A model generated the notes under the pieces. The model saw only the letters and a program-made list of their open reading frames with translations, was not told the origin of the DNA and searched no databases. Shown piece by piece: positions 15,357 to 22,565 of a DNA stretch of 39,062 bases. Position 1 is the first letter of the stretch, and each line of letters starts with the position of its first letter. Source of the stretch: Streptomyces ipomoeae 91-03 (GTDB taxonomy: Bacteria > Actinomycetota > Actinomycetes > Streptomycetales > Streptomycetaceae); contig NZ_AEJC01000416.1 in assembly GCF_000317595.1 (NCBI RefSeq), positions 1-39,062 on the forward strand. The letters run 5' to 3'. A program made the translations under genes and the position numbers.

Positions 15357-15944
15357 ATGGGAAAGACTTATGAGCGCATCGACGGCCGCCTGCGCACGTT
15401 CATCGAGGCCCAGCCCCTCTTCTTCACCGCCTCCGCGCCCCTGTCCGCCGACGGGACGGTGAACCTCTCCCCCAAGGGCCTCAAGGGATCCTTCGTGGTC
15501 CTGGACGACCTGACCGTCGCCTACCTGGACTTCGCCGGATCCAACGCGGAGACCATCGCGCACCTGCGCGAGAACGGCCGTATCACCCTGATGTGGTGTG
15601 CCTTCCAGGGCCCGCCCAACATCGTGCGTGTGCACGGCAAGGGCGAGGCCGTCTTCCGCGACGACCCGCGTTTCGCGGAACTCCTCGCCCGCTTCCCGGA
15701 CATCGACCCGACGCAGCACGGGCTGCGCGCCGTCATCGTGGTCCGGGCCGAGCGCATCCGCGACAGCTGCGGCTACTCGGTGCCGTTCATGGCGTACGAG
15801 GAGGACCGCGATCTGCACGGCCGGCGCTTCGCGCGCGAGGACGACGCATCGCTCAGCGCGTACTTCCAGTCCAAGGAGCACATCGAGACCAGCCTGGACG
15901 GACTGCCCGGGCTGCCGTTGCCGCTGCCGCCCTCCGGCGTCTGA
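15357..15944 (+). CDS. Pyridoxamine 5'-phosphate oxidase family protein
   Basis: 195 aa from an ATG at 15357, apparently on a leaderless mRNA. The split-barrel flavin-binding fold is visible: LRTFIEAQPLFFTASAPLSADGTVNLSPKG, then VLDDLTVAYLDFAGSNAETIAHLRENGRITLMWCAFQGPPNIVRVHGKGEAVF. The later part, SCGYSVPFMAYEEDRDLHGRRFAREDD, is typical of a large actinobacterial subgroup. Members bind FMN or F420 and reduce small molecules, but the substrate of this subgroup is not fixed by sequence. It stands alone, with a hairpin after it. Confidence 0.87.
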   Translation: MGKTYERIDGRLRTFIEAQPLFFTASAPLSADGTVNLSPKGLKGSFVVLDDLTVAYLDFAGSNAETIAHLRENGRITLMWCAFQGPPNIVRVHGKGEAVFRDDPRFAELLARFPDIDPTQHGLRAVIVVRAERIRDSCGYSVPFMAYEEDRDLHGRRFAREDDASLSAYFQSKEHIETSLDGLPGLPLPLPPSGV

Positions 15945-15961
15945 CCCATGACCGACACCGT

Positions 15962-16002
15962 CGGCGGGCGCACGGCCGTCACGCGGTACCGAGCGCCCGC
16001 CG
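15962..16002 (+). terminator. Hairpin after the PPOX-family gene
   Basis: CGGCGGGCGC...GCGCCCGCCG, 10-bp perfect arms with a 21-nt loop, 17 bp past the stop. Confidence 0.65.
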
Positions 16003-16160
16003 GGTTCCCTGAGAAGTTCCTGTGACCTGCGGAGAGACCGCTGAGACCCCGGCCGGAAGCGGAACGGCAGGTTTCGCGGGCCGGTTCGATGTCCGGTTGA
16101 ACACACGGCACTTCCACCACGTACCTGTGGGCCAAGGGTCCAGCCCACCACGGAGGAACC

Positions 16161-17540
16161 GTGTCCACGATCGCCGGAGGTCGCGCCGCGCGGCGCCAGA
16201 CGATGCGTCGCATCCGACCTCGTCGCTCCCCCGCAGTCCCGCTGCTCATTCTGTTCTGGGCGGGCGCGGCCGGGGTGGTGTGGTTGTGGTGGGACAACAC
16301 CCCGTCCATCGCCGACCAGGGCAGCAAGATGGTCAACGCCGGGCGGATCACCGGCCTGCTCGGCGGCTATCTGATGGCGCTGGTGGTACTCCAGATGGCG
16401 CGCGTGCCCGCGCTGGAACGCCGGGTCGGCTCCGACCGGGTGGCCCGCTGGCACGCGATGACCGGCCGCTACACCCTCTGCCTGGTCGTCGCGCACGTCG
16501 TCCTCACGATGTACGGGTACGCCCTCCAGGCCGGTCTCACCGCCGCCGACATCGTCCAGCAGACGATCGACTCGATCAACCAGCTGCCGGACATGGGCAA
16601 GGCCGCCATCGGCACCGGTCTGCTGGTGTTCATCGGGCTGATCTCGATCGGCCCGGTGCGCAAGCGGATCCCGTACGACCTCTGGTACCACACGCATCTA
16701 CTGACGTACGCGGCGACGTTCCTGACGTTCTGGCACCAGATCTCCACCGGCAACGAGTTCGCCGTGACGCCCGAGGCGAAGACCGCCTGGTACGGGCTGT
16801 ACGGGTCGGTGACCGCGCTGGTGGTCTGGTACCGGATCATCACGCCGGTCCGCCTCAACCTGCGGCACCGGCTGCGCGTCGAAGCGGTCATCGAGGAGTC
16901 GCCGGGCATCGTCTCGGTGCTGATGAGCGGGCGCAAGCTGCACCGGATGGGCGCGGAAGCCGGACAGTTCTTCCGCTGGCGGTTCCTGGCGCCCGGCATG
17001 CGGTTCAGCTCGCACCCGTACTCGCTGTCGGCGGCGCCCCGCCCCAACATGCTGCGCATCACCGTCAAGGCGATCGGCGACCACAGCTCGGCCCTGCGTG
17101 ACCTGGAGCCCGGTACCCGGGTGTGGGCGGAGGGTCCGTACGGGGCGCTGACCGCGGGCAAGCGCAGCCGGGGCAAGGTACTGCTGGTGGCCGGCGGTGT
17201 GGGCATCACGCCGATGCGGGCGCTGTTCGAGACGCTGCCCGGCGCGGCCGGTGACCTGACGCTGCTCTACCGGGCCAACAGCACCCAGGACCTGGCCCTG
17301 TGGGACGAGCTGGCGCAGATCGCCGAGGAGCGCGGGGCGCGGCTGATGTACGCGGTGAACAGCCCGGACGGCGAACGCCCGGACATCTCGGCGGAGAGCC
17401 TGCGCCGCAAGATCCCCGACATCGAACGCCACGACGTCTTCCTGTGCGGGCCGCCCGGCTTCGCCCAGGGCGTGTACGAGGCGCTGCGCGGCGCGGGCGT
17501 ACCGACCCGGCGTATCCACCACGAGTCGTTCGAGATGTGA
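16161..17540 (+). CDS. Ferric-reductase-like flavocytochrome (heme membrane domain + FAD/NAD(P)H reductase)
   Basis: 459 aa from a GTG at 16161, GGAGGAA just upstream. Residues 1-230 form a six-helix membrane domain with paired His for heme: RWHAMTGRYTLCLVVAHVV (His 98, 112) and DLWYHTHLLTYAATFLTFWHQI (His 177, 179, 192). Residues 235-459 form a ferredoxin-reductase module: SSHPYSLSAAP (FAD, 285-293), LLVAGGVGITPMRALFE (NAD(P)H pyrophosphate loop, about 341-357) and VFLCGPPGF near the end. It should carry electrons from cytoplasmic NAD(P)H through FAD and heme to the outside face. The next two genes encode a flavin carrier and its flavin transferase, so the acceptor is probably that carrier rather than iron directly. 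Confidence 0.9.
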   Translation: MSTIAGGRAARRQTMRRIRPRRSPAVPLLILFWAGAAGVVWLWWDNTPSIADQGSKMVNAGRITGLLGGYLMALVVLQMARVPALERRVGSDRVARWHAMTGRYTLCLVVAHVVLTMYGYALQAGLTAADIVQQTIDSINQLPDMGKAAIGTGLLVFIGLISIGPVRKRIPYDLWYHTHLLTYAATFLTFWHQISTGNEFAVTPEAKTAWYGLYGSVTALVVWYRIITPVRLNLRHRLRVEAVIEESPGIVSVLMSGRKLHRMGAEAGQFFRWRFLAPGMRFSSHPYSLSAAPRPNMLRITVKAIGDHSSALRDLEPGTRVWAEGPYGALTAGKRSRGKVLLVAGGVGITPMRALFETLPGAAGDLTLLYRANSTQDLALWDELAQIAEERGARLMYAVNSPDGERPDISAESLRRKIPDIERHDVFLCGPPGFAQGVYEALRGAGVPTRRIHHESFEM

Positions 17541-17658
17541 GCGACGGGCCCCCTCACCACGGATCCCACCGGCTACCGCCACCCACCCACTTCTGCCATG
17601 GGGCTCCCCTACGGGGTTTCGCCTCACGAGAGTTCACACTTCAGGAGCTGAAGGAGCG

Positions 17659-18777
17659 ATGAAGAAGAGCCACCCCATCCGGCGGACTCTGCTCGCCACC
17701 GCCGCCACGGTGTCCGGCATCGTGCTGCTGCTGTCGCTGAAGCCCGCCTCGGACCCGGCCGGTTCGGTGCAGGCGGGAGCGGCTGCTCCTTCGGCGCAGG
17801 GCGGTCAGGCAGCGGCCGGCGCCCAGACCCTGACGGGGTCGGCCGTCCAGACCGACTACGGACCGGTCCAGGTGCGGATCACCGTGAACGGCGGCAAGAT
17901 CACCGCCGCCGAGGCCGTACAGCAGCCGAGCGGCGGACGCTCCACCCAGATCAGCGGCGACGCCATACCGAAGCTCAACCAGGCCGCCGTCGCCGCCGGC
18001 TCGGCCGACATCGACGCGGTGTCGGGCGCCACCTACACCAGCGCCGGGTACAAGGAATCCCTCCAGGCCGCGCTCGACCAGGCCGGCAGCGCGCAGGATT
18101 CGGGCACTCAGGTACTCACGGGCAGCACCGTGCAGACCGACTACGGACCGGTCCAGGTGCGGATCACCGTCAGCGGCGGCAAGATCACCGCCGCCGAGGC
18201 CGTACAGCAGCCGAGCGGCGGACGCTCCACCCAGATCAGCGGCGACGCCATACCGAAGCTCAACCAGGAGGCGATGGCCGCTGGTTCCGCCGACATCGAC
18301 GCGGTGTCGGGTGCCACGTACACCAGCGCCGGGTACAAGGAATCCCTCCAGGCCGCGCTCGACCAGGCCGGCAGCGCGAAGGGCTCGGGGTCGGGTTCGG
18401 TCGAGGCGGGTGGCTCGCAGGACACGGGGGGCTCGAAGGACGCGGGCGGCTCGCAGGACGGGGGCGGGGGCGCCCAGGACTCCGGAGCCGGGCAGTCGAC
18501 GGGCACGCAGGTGCTCACGGGCAGCGCCGTGCAGACGGACTACGGCCCGGTACAGGTCCGGGTCACGGTCAGCGGCGGCAGGATCACCGCCGCCGAGGCG
18601 CTGCAGCAGCCGCGCGGCGGGCGCAGCACGCAGATCAGCGGCACGGCCATCCCCCAGCTCAACCAGAACGCCGTCGCGGCAGGGAGCGCTGACATCGATG
18701 CTGTCTCAGGTGCCACCTACACCAGCGCCGGGTACAAGGAATCCCTCCAGGCCGCGCTCGACCAGGCCGGAGGCTGA
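17659..18777 (+). CDS. Exported protein with three FMN-binding domains
   Basis: 372 aa from an ATG at 17659 (GAAGGAG just upstream). The N-terminus (HPIRRTLLATAATVSGIVLLLSLKPA) is a hydrophobic export signal or anchor with a twin Arg. Three FMN_bind domains follow at about 56-142, 150-237 and 284-371, each going from LTGS-VQTDYGPVQV to SGATYTSAGYKESLQAALDQ. The SGAT motif is where ApbE attaches FMN through a phosphoester to Thr; here that is Thr 125, 220 and 353. Domains 1 and 2 are separated by a few residues, while a 45-residue Gly/Ser/Asp linker precedes domain 3. The usual member has one domain. It is placed to receive electrons from the upstream flavocytochrome. Confidence 0.9.
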   Translation: MKKSHPIRRTLLATAATVSGIVLLLSLKPASDPAGSVQAGAAAPSAQGGQAAAGAQTLTGSAVQTDYGPVQVRITVNGGKITAAEAVQQPSGGRSTQISGDAIPKLNQAAVAAGSADIDAVSGATYTSAGYKESLQAALDQAGSAQDSGTQVLTGSTVQTDYGPVQVRITVSGGKITAAEAVQQPSGGRSTQISGDAIPKLNQEAMAAGSADIDAVSGATYTSAGYKESLQAALDQAGSAKGSGSGSVEAGGSQDTGGSKDAGGSQDGGGGAQDSGAGQSTGTQVLTGSAVQTDYGPVQVRVTVSGGRITAAEALQQPRGGRSTQISGTAIPQLNQNAVAAGSADIDAVSGATYTSAGYKESLQAALDQAGG

Positions 18778-18781
18778 CCCG

Positions 18782-19573
18782 GTGGCCGAGCCCGCCGGAG
18801 CGGCCCCCTCCCAGCTGCGGCACGCCGAGGAGGTCATGGGCACCGTCTTCTCCTTCGACGTCAGAGGAGGCGAGCCGACGGTGGTCAGGGCCGCGCTCGA
18901 AGAGGCGGTGGCCGGGCTGCACACCGTGGACGAGGTGTTCAGCACCTACCGCGGCTCCAGCCAGATCTCCCGGCTGGACCGGGGCGAGCTGACCATCGAG
19001 GAGTGTGCCCCCGAGGTCGCCGAGGTCCTCCAACTGTGCGCCGAGGCCGAGCGGTTGAGCGACGGCTGGTTCAGCGCCACCTACGAGGGGCGGTTCGACC
19101 CCACCGGCCTGGTGAAGGGCTGGGCGACCGAACGCGCCGCCCTGCGCCTGGTCGAGGCCGGTGCGCCCGGGGTCAGTGTCAACGGCGGCGGTGATGTCCA
19201 GCTCTGTGGCGTCCCCGGCCCCGACCGGCCCTGGCGCGTGGGTGTCGCCGATCCCTTGCGCCCGGGCGGGCTGGCCGCCGTGGTCACCGCCGCCGGTACC
19301 GACCGGCTGGCGGTGGCCACCTCCGGCACCGCCGAACGCGGCGCCCACATCGTCGACCCCCGCACCGGCAGGTCGGCGGTGACCGACCTGGTCTCGGTCA
19401 CGGTGGTGGCGCCGCGCCTGACCTGGGCGGACTGCTGGGCGACGGCGGCGTTCGCGATGGGGTCCCGCCAGGCACTGGAGTGGCTGGAGTCCCTGCCGGA
19501 CACGGAGGCGCTGCTGATCACGGCCGGGGACGGGGTGCGGTGCACGGGGGGTCTGGCCGCGCGCCTGGGCTGA
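18782..19573 (+). CDS. apbE: FAD:protein FMN transferase
   Basis: 263 aa from a GTG at 18782, with GGAGG eight nt upstream, overlapping the end of the carrier gene (stop at 18777). Family blocks appear in order: VMGTVFSFDVRG, VDEVFSTYRGSSQISRLDRGE, FDPTGLVKGWATERA, VSVNGGGDVQ, RLAVATSGTAERGAHIVDPRTG and TWADCWATAAFAMG. The enzyme splits FAD using Mg2+ and links FMN to Thr in SGAT motifs. Unlike many family members it has no signal peptide or lipobox, so it appears cytoplasmic. That implies flavinylation before export of the carrier. It ends the three-gene operon. Confidence 0.93.
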   Translation: MAEPAGAAPSQLRHAEEVMGTVFSFDVRGGEPTVVRAALEEAVAGLHTVDEVFSTYRGSSQISRLDRGELTIEECAPEVAEVLQLCAEAERLSDGWFSATYEGRFDPTGLVKGWATERAALRLVEAGAPGVSVNGGGDVQLCGVPGPDRPWRVGVADPLRPGGLAAVVTAAGTDRLAVATSGTAERGAHIVDPRTGRSAVTDLVSVTVVAPRLTWADCWATAAFAMGSRQALEWLESLPDTEALLITAGDGVRCTGGLAARLG

Positions 19574-19613
19574 GCGCGGGCCAGAAGTGGGCTCGGCAGC
19601 TGGGTCATGCCCT

Positions 19614-19665
19614 GTGAGGGGCGCGGGGAACCGCGTGATCAGCCACACACGACCCGCAGTCGGCG
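19614..19665. repeat. Common Streptomyces intergenic repeat (AGGGGCGCGGGGAA type)
   Basis: The stretch GGGGCGCGGGGAACCGCGTG, followed by ATCAGCCACA and ACCCGCAGTC, is of a type I recall as very frequent between Streptomyces genes. It lies in the convergent gap between apbE and argR. Identification is from memory, with no second copy in this window. Confidence 0.45.
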
Positions 19666-19684
19666 TCCCTCTCAACCGCCCCTC

Positions 19685-19740
19685 TCAGTGGCCGTTCTGA
19701 GCCAGCCTCAACTCAGTGGCCGTTCTGAGCCAGCCTCAAC
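19685..19740. repeat. Exact 28-bp tandem duplication across the argR stop
   Basis: The 28 bp at 19713-19740 (last nine codons of argR plus its stop) are repeated exactly at 19685-19712, just beyond the stop. 28 is not a multiple of three but the extra copy lies after the stop, so the protein is unchanged. Confidence 0.92.
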
Positions 19741-20252
19741 AAGTGGTCGGCCAACGACTGCCCGCCACTGGGATCCCGGCTGATCAAAAGCAGCGTGTCG
19801 TCGCCCGCGATCGTCCCCAGGATGTCGTGCAGCTCGGCCTGGTCGATGGCCGAGGCCAGGAACTGGGCCGCCCCCGGAGGCGTACGCAGGACCACGAGGT
19901 TCGCAGAGGCCTCCGCGGAGATCAGCAGCTCCTGTGAGAGCCGCCGCATCCGTTCCTCCTTCGCCGACTCACCCAGCGGCGCCCGGGGGGTACGGAAACC
20001 CCCCTCGCTCGGCACCGCGTAGATGAGGTCGCCGTCGGTGTTGCGGATCTTCACCGCGTTCAGCTCGTCCAGGTCACGGGAGAGCGTCGCCTGGGTGACG
20101 CTCAACCCGTCGTCGGACAGCAGCTTCGCCAACTGGCTCTGCGACCGCACGGGTTGCCGGTTGAGGATGTCCACGATCCGGCGGTGGCGTGCGGTGCGGG
20201 TCTGTGGCACGGCAGGCCCGACGGTCTGCTCGTGATCCTGCGCCTGACTCAT
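19713..20252 (-). CDS. argR: Arginine repressor
   Basis: 179 aa, choosing the ATG at 20252 (SQAQDHEQTVGPAVPQTRTARHRRIVDIL); the longer open frame overlaps argD. The N-terminal winged helix is clear: RQPVRSQSQLAKLLSDDGLSVTQATLSRDLDELNAVKI. The C-terminal half (RMRRLSQELLISAEASANLVVLRTPPGAAQFLASAIDQ, then ILGTIAGDDTLLLISRDP) is the hexamerisation and arginine-binding domain, with the conserved GTIAGDDT. With arginine bound it represses the biosynthetic genes at ARG boxes. Last gene of the arg operon, 22 bp after argD. The 12-residue-plus N-terminal extension is usual in Streptomyces. Confidence 0.95.
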   Translation of the reverse strand: MSQAQDHEQTVGPAVPQTRTARHRRIVDILNRQPVRSQSQLAKLLSDDGLSVTQATLSRDLDELNAVKIRNTDGDLIYAVPSEGGFRTPRAPLGESAKEERMRRLSQELLISAEASANLVVLRTPPGAAQFLASAIDQAELHDILGTIAGDDTLLLISRDPSGGQSLADHLLRLAQNGH

Positions 20253-20274
20253 CGTCGTCTCATTCCCCGGATCA

Positions 20275-21468
20275 TCAGTCCCCCTTGGCCACATCGAGGA
20301 TGCCGGGCAGTGCCCGGAGAAGGGCGTCCACCTCGGCGTCGCCGATATTGAGGGCGGGCATGAGCCGTACGACATCGGGGGCGGGCGCGTTCACCAGGAA
20401 ACCGGCGTCCTGAGCCGCCTGTTGCGCCTGGGGCGCGAGCGGCTCGGTGAGCACGATACCCAGCAGGAGGCCGGCTCCACGGACATGACCGACCAGCGGG
20501 TGACCGAGAGACTCGACTCCGTCCCTGAGCCGCTCGCTCTGCCGCTTGACGTTCTCCAGCAGCCCCTCGGCCCGGATGGTCTCCAGGACGGCGAGTCCGG
20601 CGGCGCAGGCGACGGGGTTGCCGCCGAAGGTGGTCCCGTGCTGGCCGGGCTGGAGCAGCTCCGCGGCCCGCCCGAAGGCGACGGTGGCACCGAGCGGCAG
20701 TCCGCCGCCGAGGCCCTTAGCGAGGGTGACGACGTCCGGCAGGACGCCCTCGTGCGCCTGGTACTCGAACCAGTGCCCGGTCCGGCCGATGCCGGTCTGC
20801 ACCTCGTCGAGCACGAGGAGCGAGCCGGTGGCGGCGGTGATGGCCCGGGCGGCCTTCAGATAGCCGGCGGGCGGGACCACGACACCCTTCTCGCCCTGGA
20901 TGGGCTCGATGATGACGAGGGCGGTCTCCTCGGTGACGGCGGCGGCGAGGGCCTGCGCGTCGCCGTACGGGACATGGGTGACGTCGCCGGGCAGCGGGTG
21001 GAAGCCGGTCTGCTTGCCGGGCTGGCCGGTGAGCGCGAGGGCGCCCATGGTCCGGCCGTGGAAGCCGCCCTCGGTGGCGACCATGTGGGTCCGCCCGGTC
21101 AGCCGGCCGATCTTGAAGGCGCCCTCGTTGGCTTCGGCGCCGGAGTTGCAGAAGTAGACCTTGCCGTCCCGGCCGAAGTGCTCCAGCAGCCGCTCGGCGA
21201 GCGCGACGGGCGGCTCGGCGATGAACAGGTTGGAGACATGGCCGAGGGAGGCGATCTGCTCGCTGACGGCCTCGACGACGGCCGGGTGGCCGTGGCCGAG
21301 CGCGTTGACGGCGATGCCGCCGACGAAGTCGACGTACTCGTTGCCGTCGGCGTCCCACAGCTTGCTGCCCGCACCGCGGACGAGGGGGAGCTTCGGGGTG
21401 CCGTAGTTGTTCATGAGCGAGCCCTGCCACCGCTGGGTCAGCTCCGCGTTCGCCGTGGTCCCGGTCAT
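20275..21468 (-). CDS. argD: Acetylornithine aminotransferase
   Basis: 397 aa from an ATG at 21468, overlapping the argB stop by four bases. Class III PLP aminotransferase with YVDFVGGIAVNALGHGHPAV, VYFCNSGAEANEGAFKIGR, TEGGFHGRTMGALALTG, LLVLDEVQTGIGRTGHWF and the PLP lysine in TLAKGLGGGLPLGA. It moves an amino group from glutamate to N-acetylglutamate semialdehyde, giving N-acetylornithine. Length is normal. Confidence 0.96.
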   Translation of the reverse strand: MTGTTANAELTQRWQGSLMNNYGTPKLPLVRGAGSKLWDADGNEYVDFVGGIAVNALGHGHPAVVEAVSEQIASLGHVSNLFIAEPPVALAERLLEHFGRDGKVYFCNSGAEANEGAFKIGRLTGRTHMVATEGGFHGRTMGALALTGQPGKQTGFHPLPGDVTHVPYGDAQALAAAVTEETALVIIEPIQGEKGVVVPPAGYLKAARAITAATGSLLVLDEVQTGIGRTGHWFEYQAHEGVLPDVVTLAKGLGGGLPLGATVAFGRAAELLQPGQHGTTFGGNPVACAAGLAVLETIRAEGLLENVKRQSERLRDGVESLGHPLVGHVRGAGLLLGIVLTEPLAPQAQQAAQDAGFLVNAPAPDVVRLMPALNIGDAEVDALLRALPGILDVAKGD

Positions 21469-22403
21469 TCGGCGTCCCCCTCGTTCACGTCGTCGGGCAC
21501 GACCATCGTGCCGATGCCTTCGTCGGTGAAGATCTCCAGCAGGATCGAGTGCTGGACCCGGCCGTCGATGACCCTGGCGGTCCGGACGCCGTTGCGTACG
21601 GCGTGCAGACAGCCCTCCATCTTCGGCACCATGCCGGAGGACAACTCCGGCAGCAGCTTCTCCAGTTGGGAAGCGGTGAGGCGGCTGATCACCTCGTCGG
21701 AGTTGGGCCAGTCCTCGTAGAGGCCCTCGACGTCCGTGAGGACCATAAGGGTTTCGGCGCCAAGAGCAGCAGCGAGTGCCGCAGCCGCCGTATCAGCATT
21801 GACGTTGTAGACATGTCCGTCATCCTGGCTACGGGCGATCGACGAGACGACCGGGACACGGCCGTCGGCGAGCAGTGCCTCGATCGCGCCCGTGTCGATC
21901 GCGGTGATCTCGCCCACCCGCCCGATGTCGACCAGTTCGCCGTCGATCTCGGGCTGGTGCTTGGTGGCGGTGATGGTGTGCGCGTCCTCGCCCGTCAGGC
22001 CGACGGCGAGCGGTCCGTGCTGGTTGAGCAGTCCGACCAGTTCGCGCTGCACCTGTCCGGCGAGCACCATGCGTACGACGTCCATGGCGTCCTCGGTGGT
22101 GACGCGCAGGCCGGCCTTGAACTCGCTGACGATGCCGTGCTTGTCGAGGGCGGCGCTGATCTGCGGGCCGCCGCCGTGCACGACGACGACGTTGAGGCCG
22201 GCGTGCCGCAGGAAGACGACGTCCTGGGCGAAGGCGGACTTCAGGTCCTCGTTCACCATGGCGTTGCCGCCGAACTTGATGACGACCGTCTTGCCGTTGT
22301 GGCGGGTCAGCCAGGGCAGCGCTTCGATGAGGATCTGGGCCTTGGGGAGGGCGGTGTGTTTGCGGGTGGAGGACTTTCGCTCTTCTGAGTGATTGACCGT
22401 CAT
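21465..22403 (-). CDS. argB: Acetylglutamate kinase
   Basis: 312 aa from an ATG at 22403. Amino-acid kinase fold with TVVIKFGGNAMVNEDLKSAFAQDVVFLRHAG, VVVVHGGGPQISAALDK, YNVNADTAAAALAAALGAETLMVLTDVEGLYEDWP and SGMVPKMEGCLHAVRNGV. It phosphorylates N-acetylglutamate. The N-terminal segment before residue 25 resembles the extra helix of arginine-sensitive hexameric kinases, so feedback inhibition by arginine is plausible. A 162-bp gap with structured DNA separates it from argJ, though argB, argD and argR are tightly packed after it. Confidence 0.95.
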   Translation of the reverse strand: MTVNHSEERKSSTRKHTALPKAQILIEALPWLTRHNGKTVVIKFGGNAMVNEDLKSAFAQDVVFLRHAGLNVVVVHGGGPQISAALDKHGIVSEFKAGLRVTTEDAMDVVRMVLAGQVQRELVGLLNQHGPLAVGLTGEDAHTITATKHQPEIDGELVDIGRVGEITAIDTGAIEALLADGRVPVVSSIARSQDDGHVYNVNADTAAAALAAALGAETLMVLTDVEGLYEDWPNSDEVISRLTASQLEKLLPELSSGMVPKMEGCLHAVRNGVRTARVIDGRVQHSILLEIFTDEGIGTMVVPDDVNEGDAE

Positions 22404-22478
22404 AGCCGACTTTCAGAAAGATCTCGGATCAGCCGCCGGGCGGGCGGTGCTGGCCTGCGGAGGCGATGTAAGACTCAT

Positions 22479-22562
22479 CCCGGACTCGTCCGGGGCGAGC
22501 GGTCTCCTGTGAAGCAGGAACCCTCGTCGGCGACGACGAGGACCCGCGACAACCAAGCGGGC
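22479..22562 (+). other. Structured insertion between argJ and argB, resembling a TnpB/IS605 right-end (omega-RNA-like)
   Basis: Four hairpins in a row: CCCGGAC-TC-GTCCGGG (22479-22494), TCCTG-TGAAG-CAGGA (22505-22519), CCTCGTCG-GCGA-CGACGAGG (22522-22541) and CCCGC...GCGGG (22543-22561). On the plus strand CTCCTGTGAAGCAGGAACCC followed by a GC hairpin resembles the conserved right end of IS200/IS605- and IS607-type elements, which forms the omega-RNA scaffold of TnpB. No tnpB gene is present, so it would be a solo remnant. The resemblance is from memory. Alternatively it is an intraoperon processing or attenuation site on the minus-strand arg mRNA. Confidence 0.35.
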
Positions 22563-22565
22563 ACG

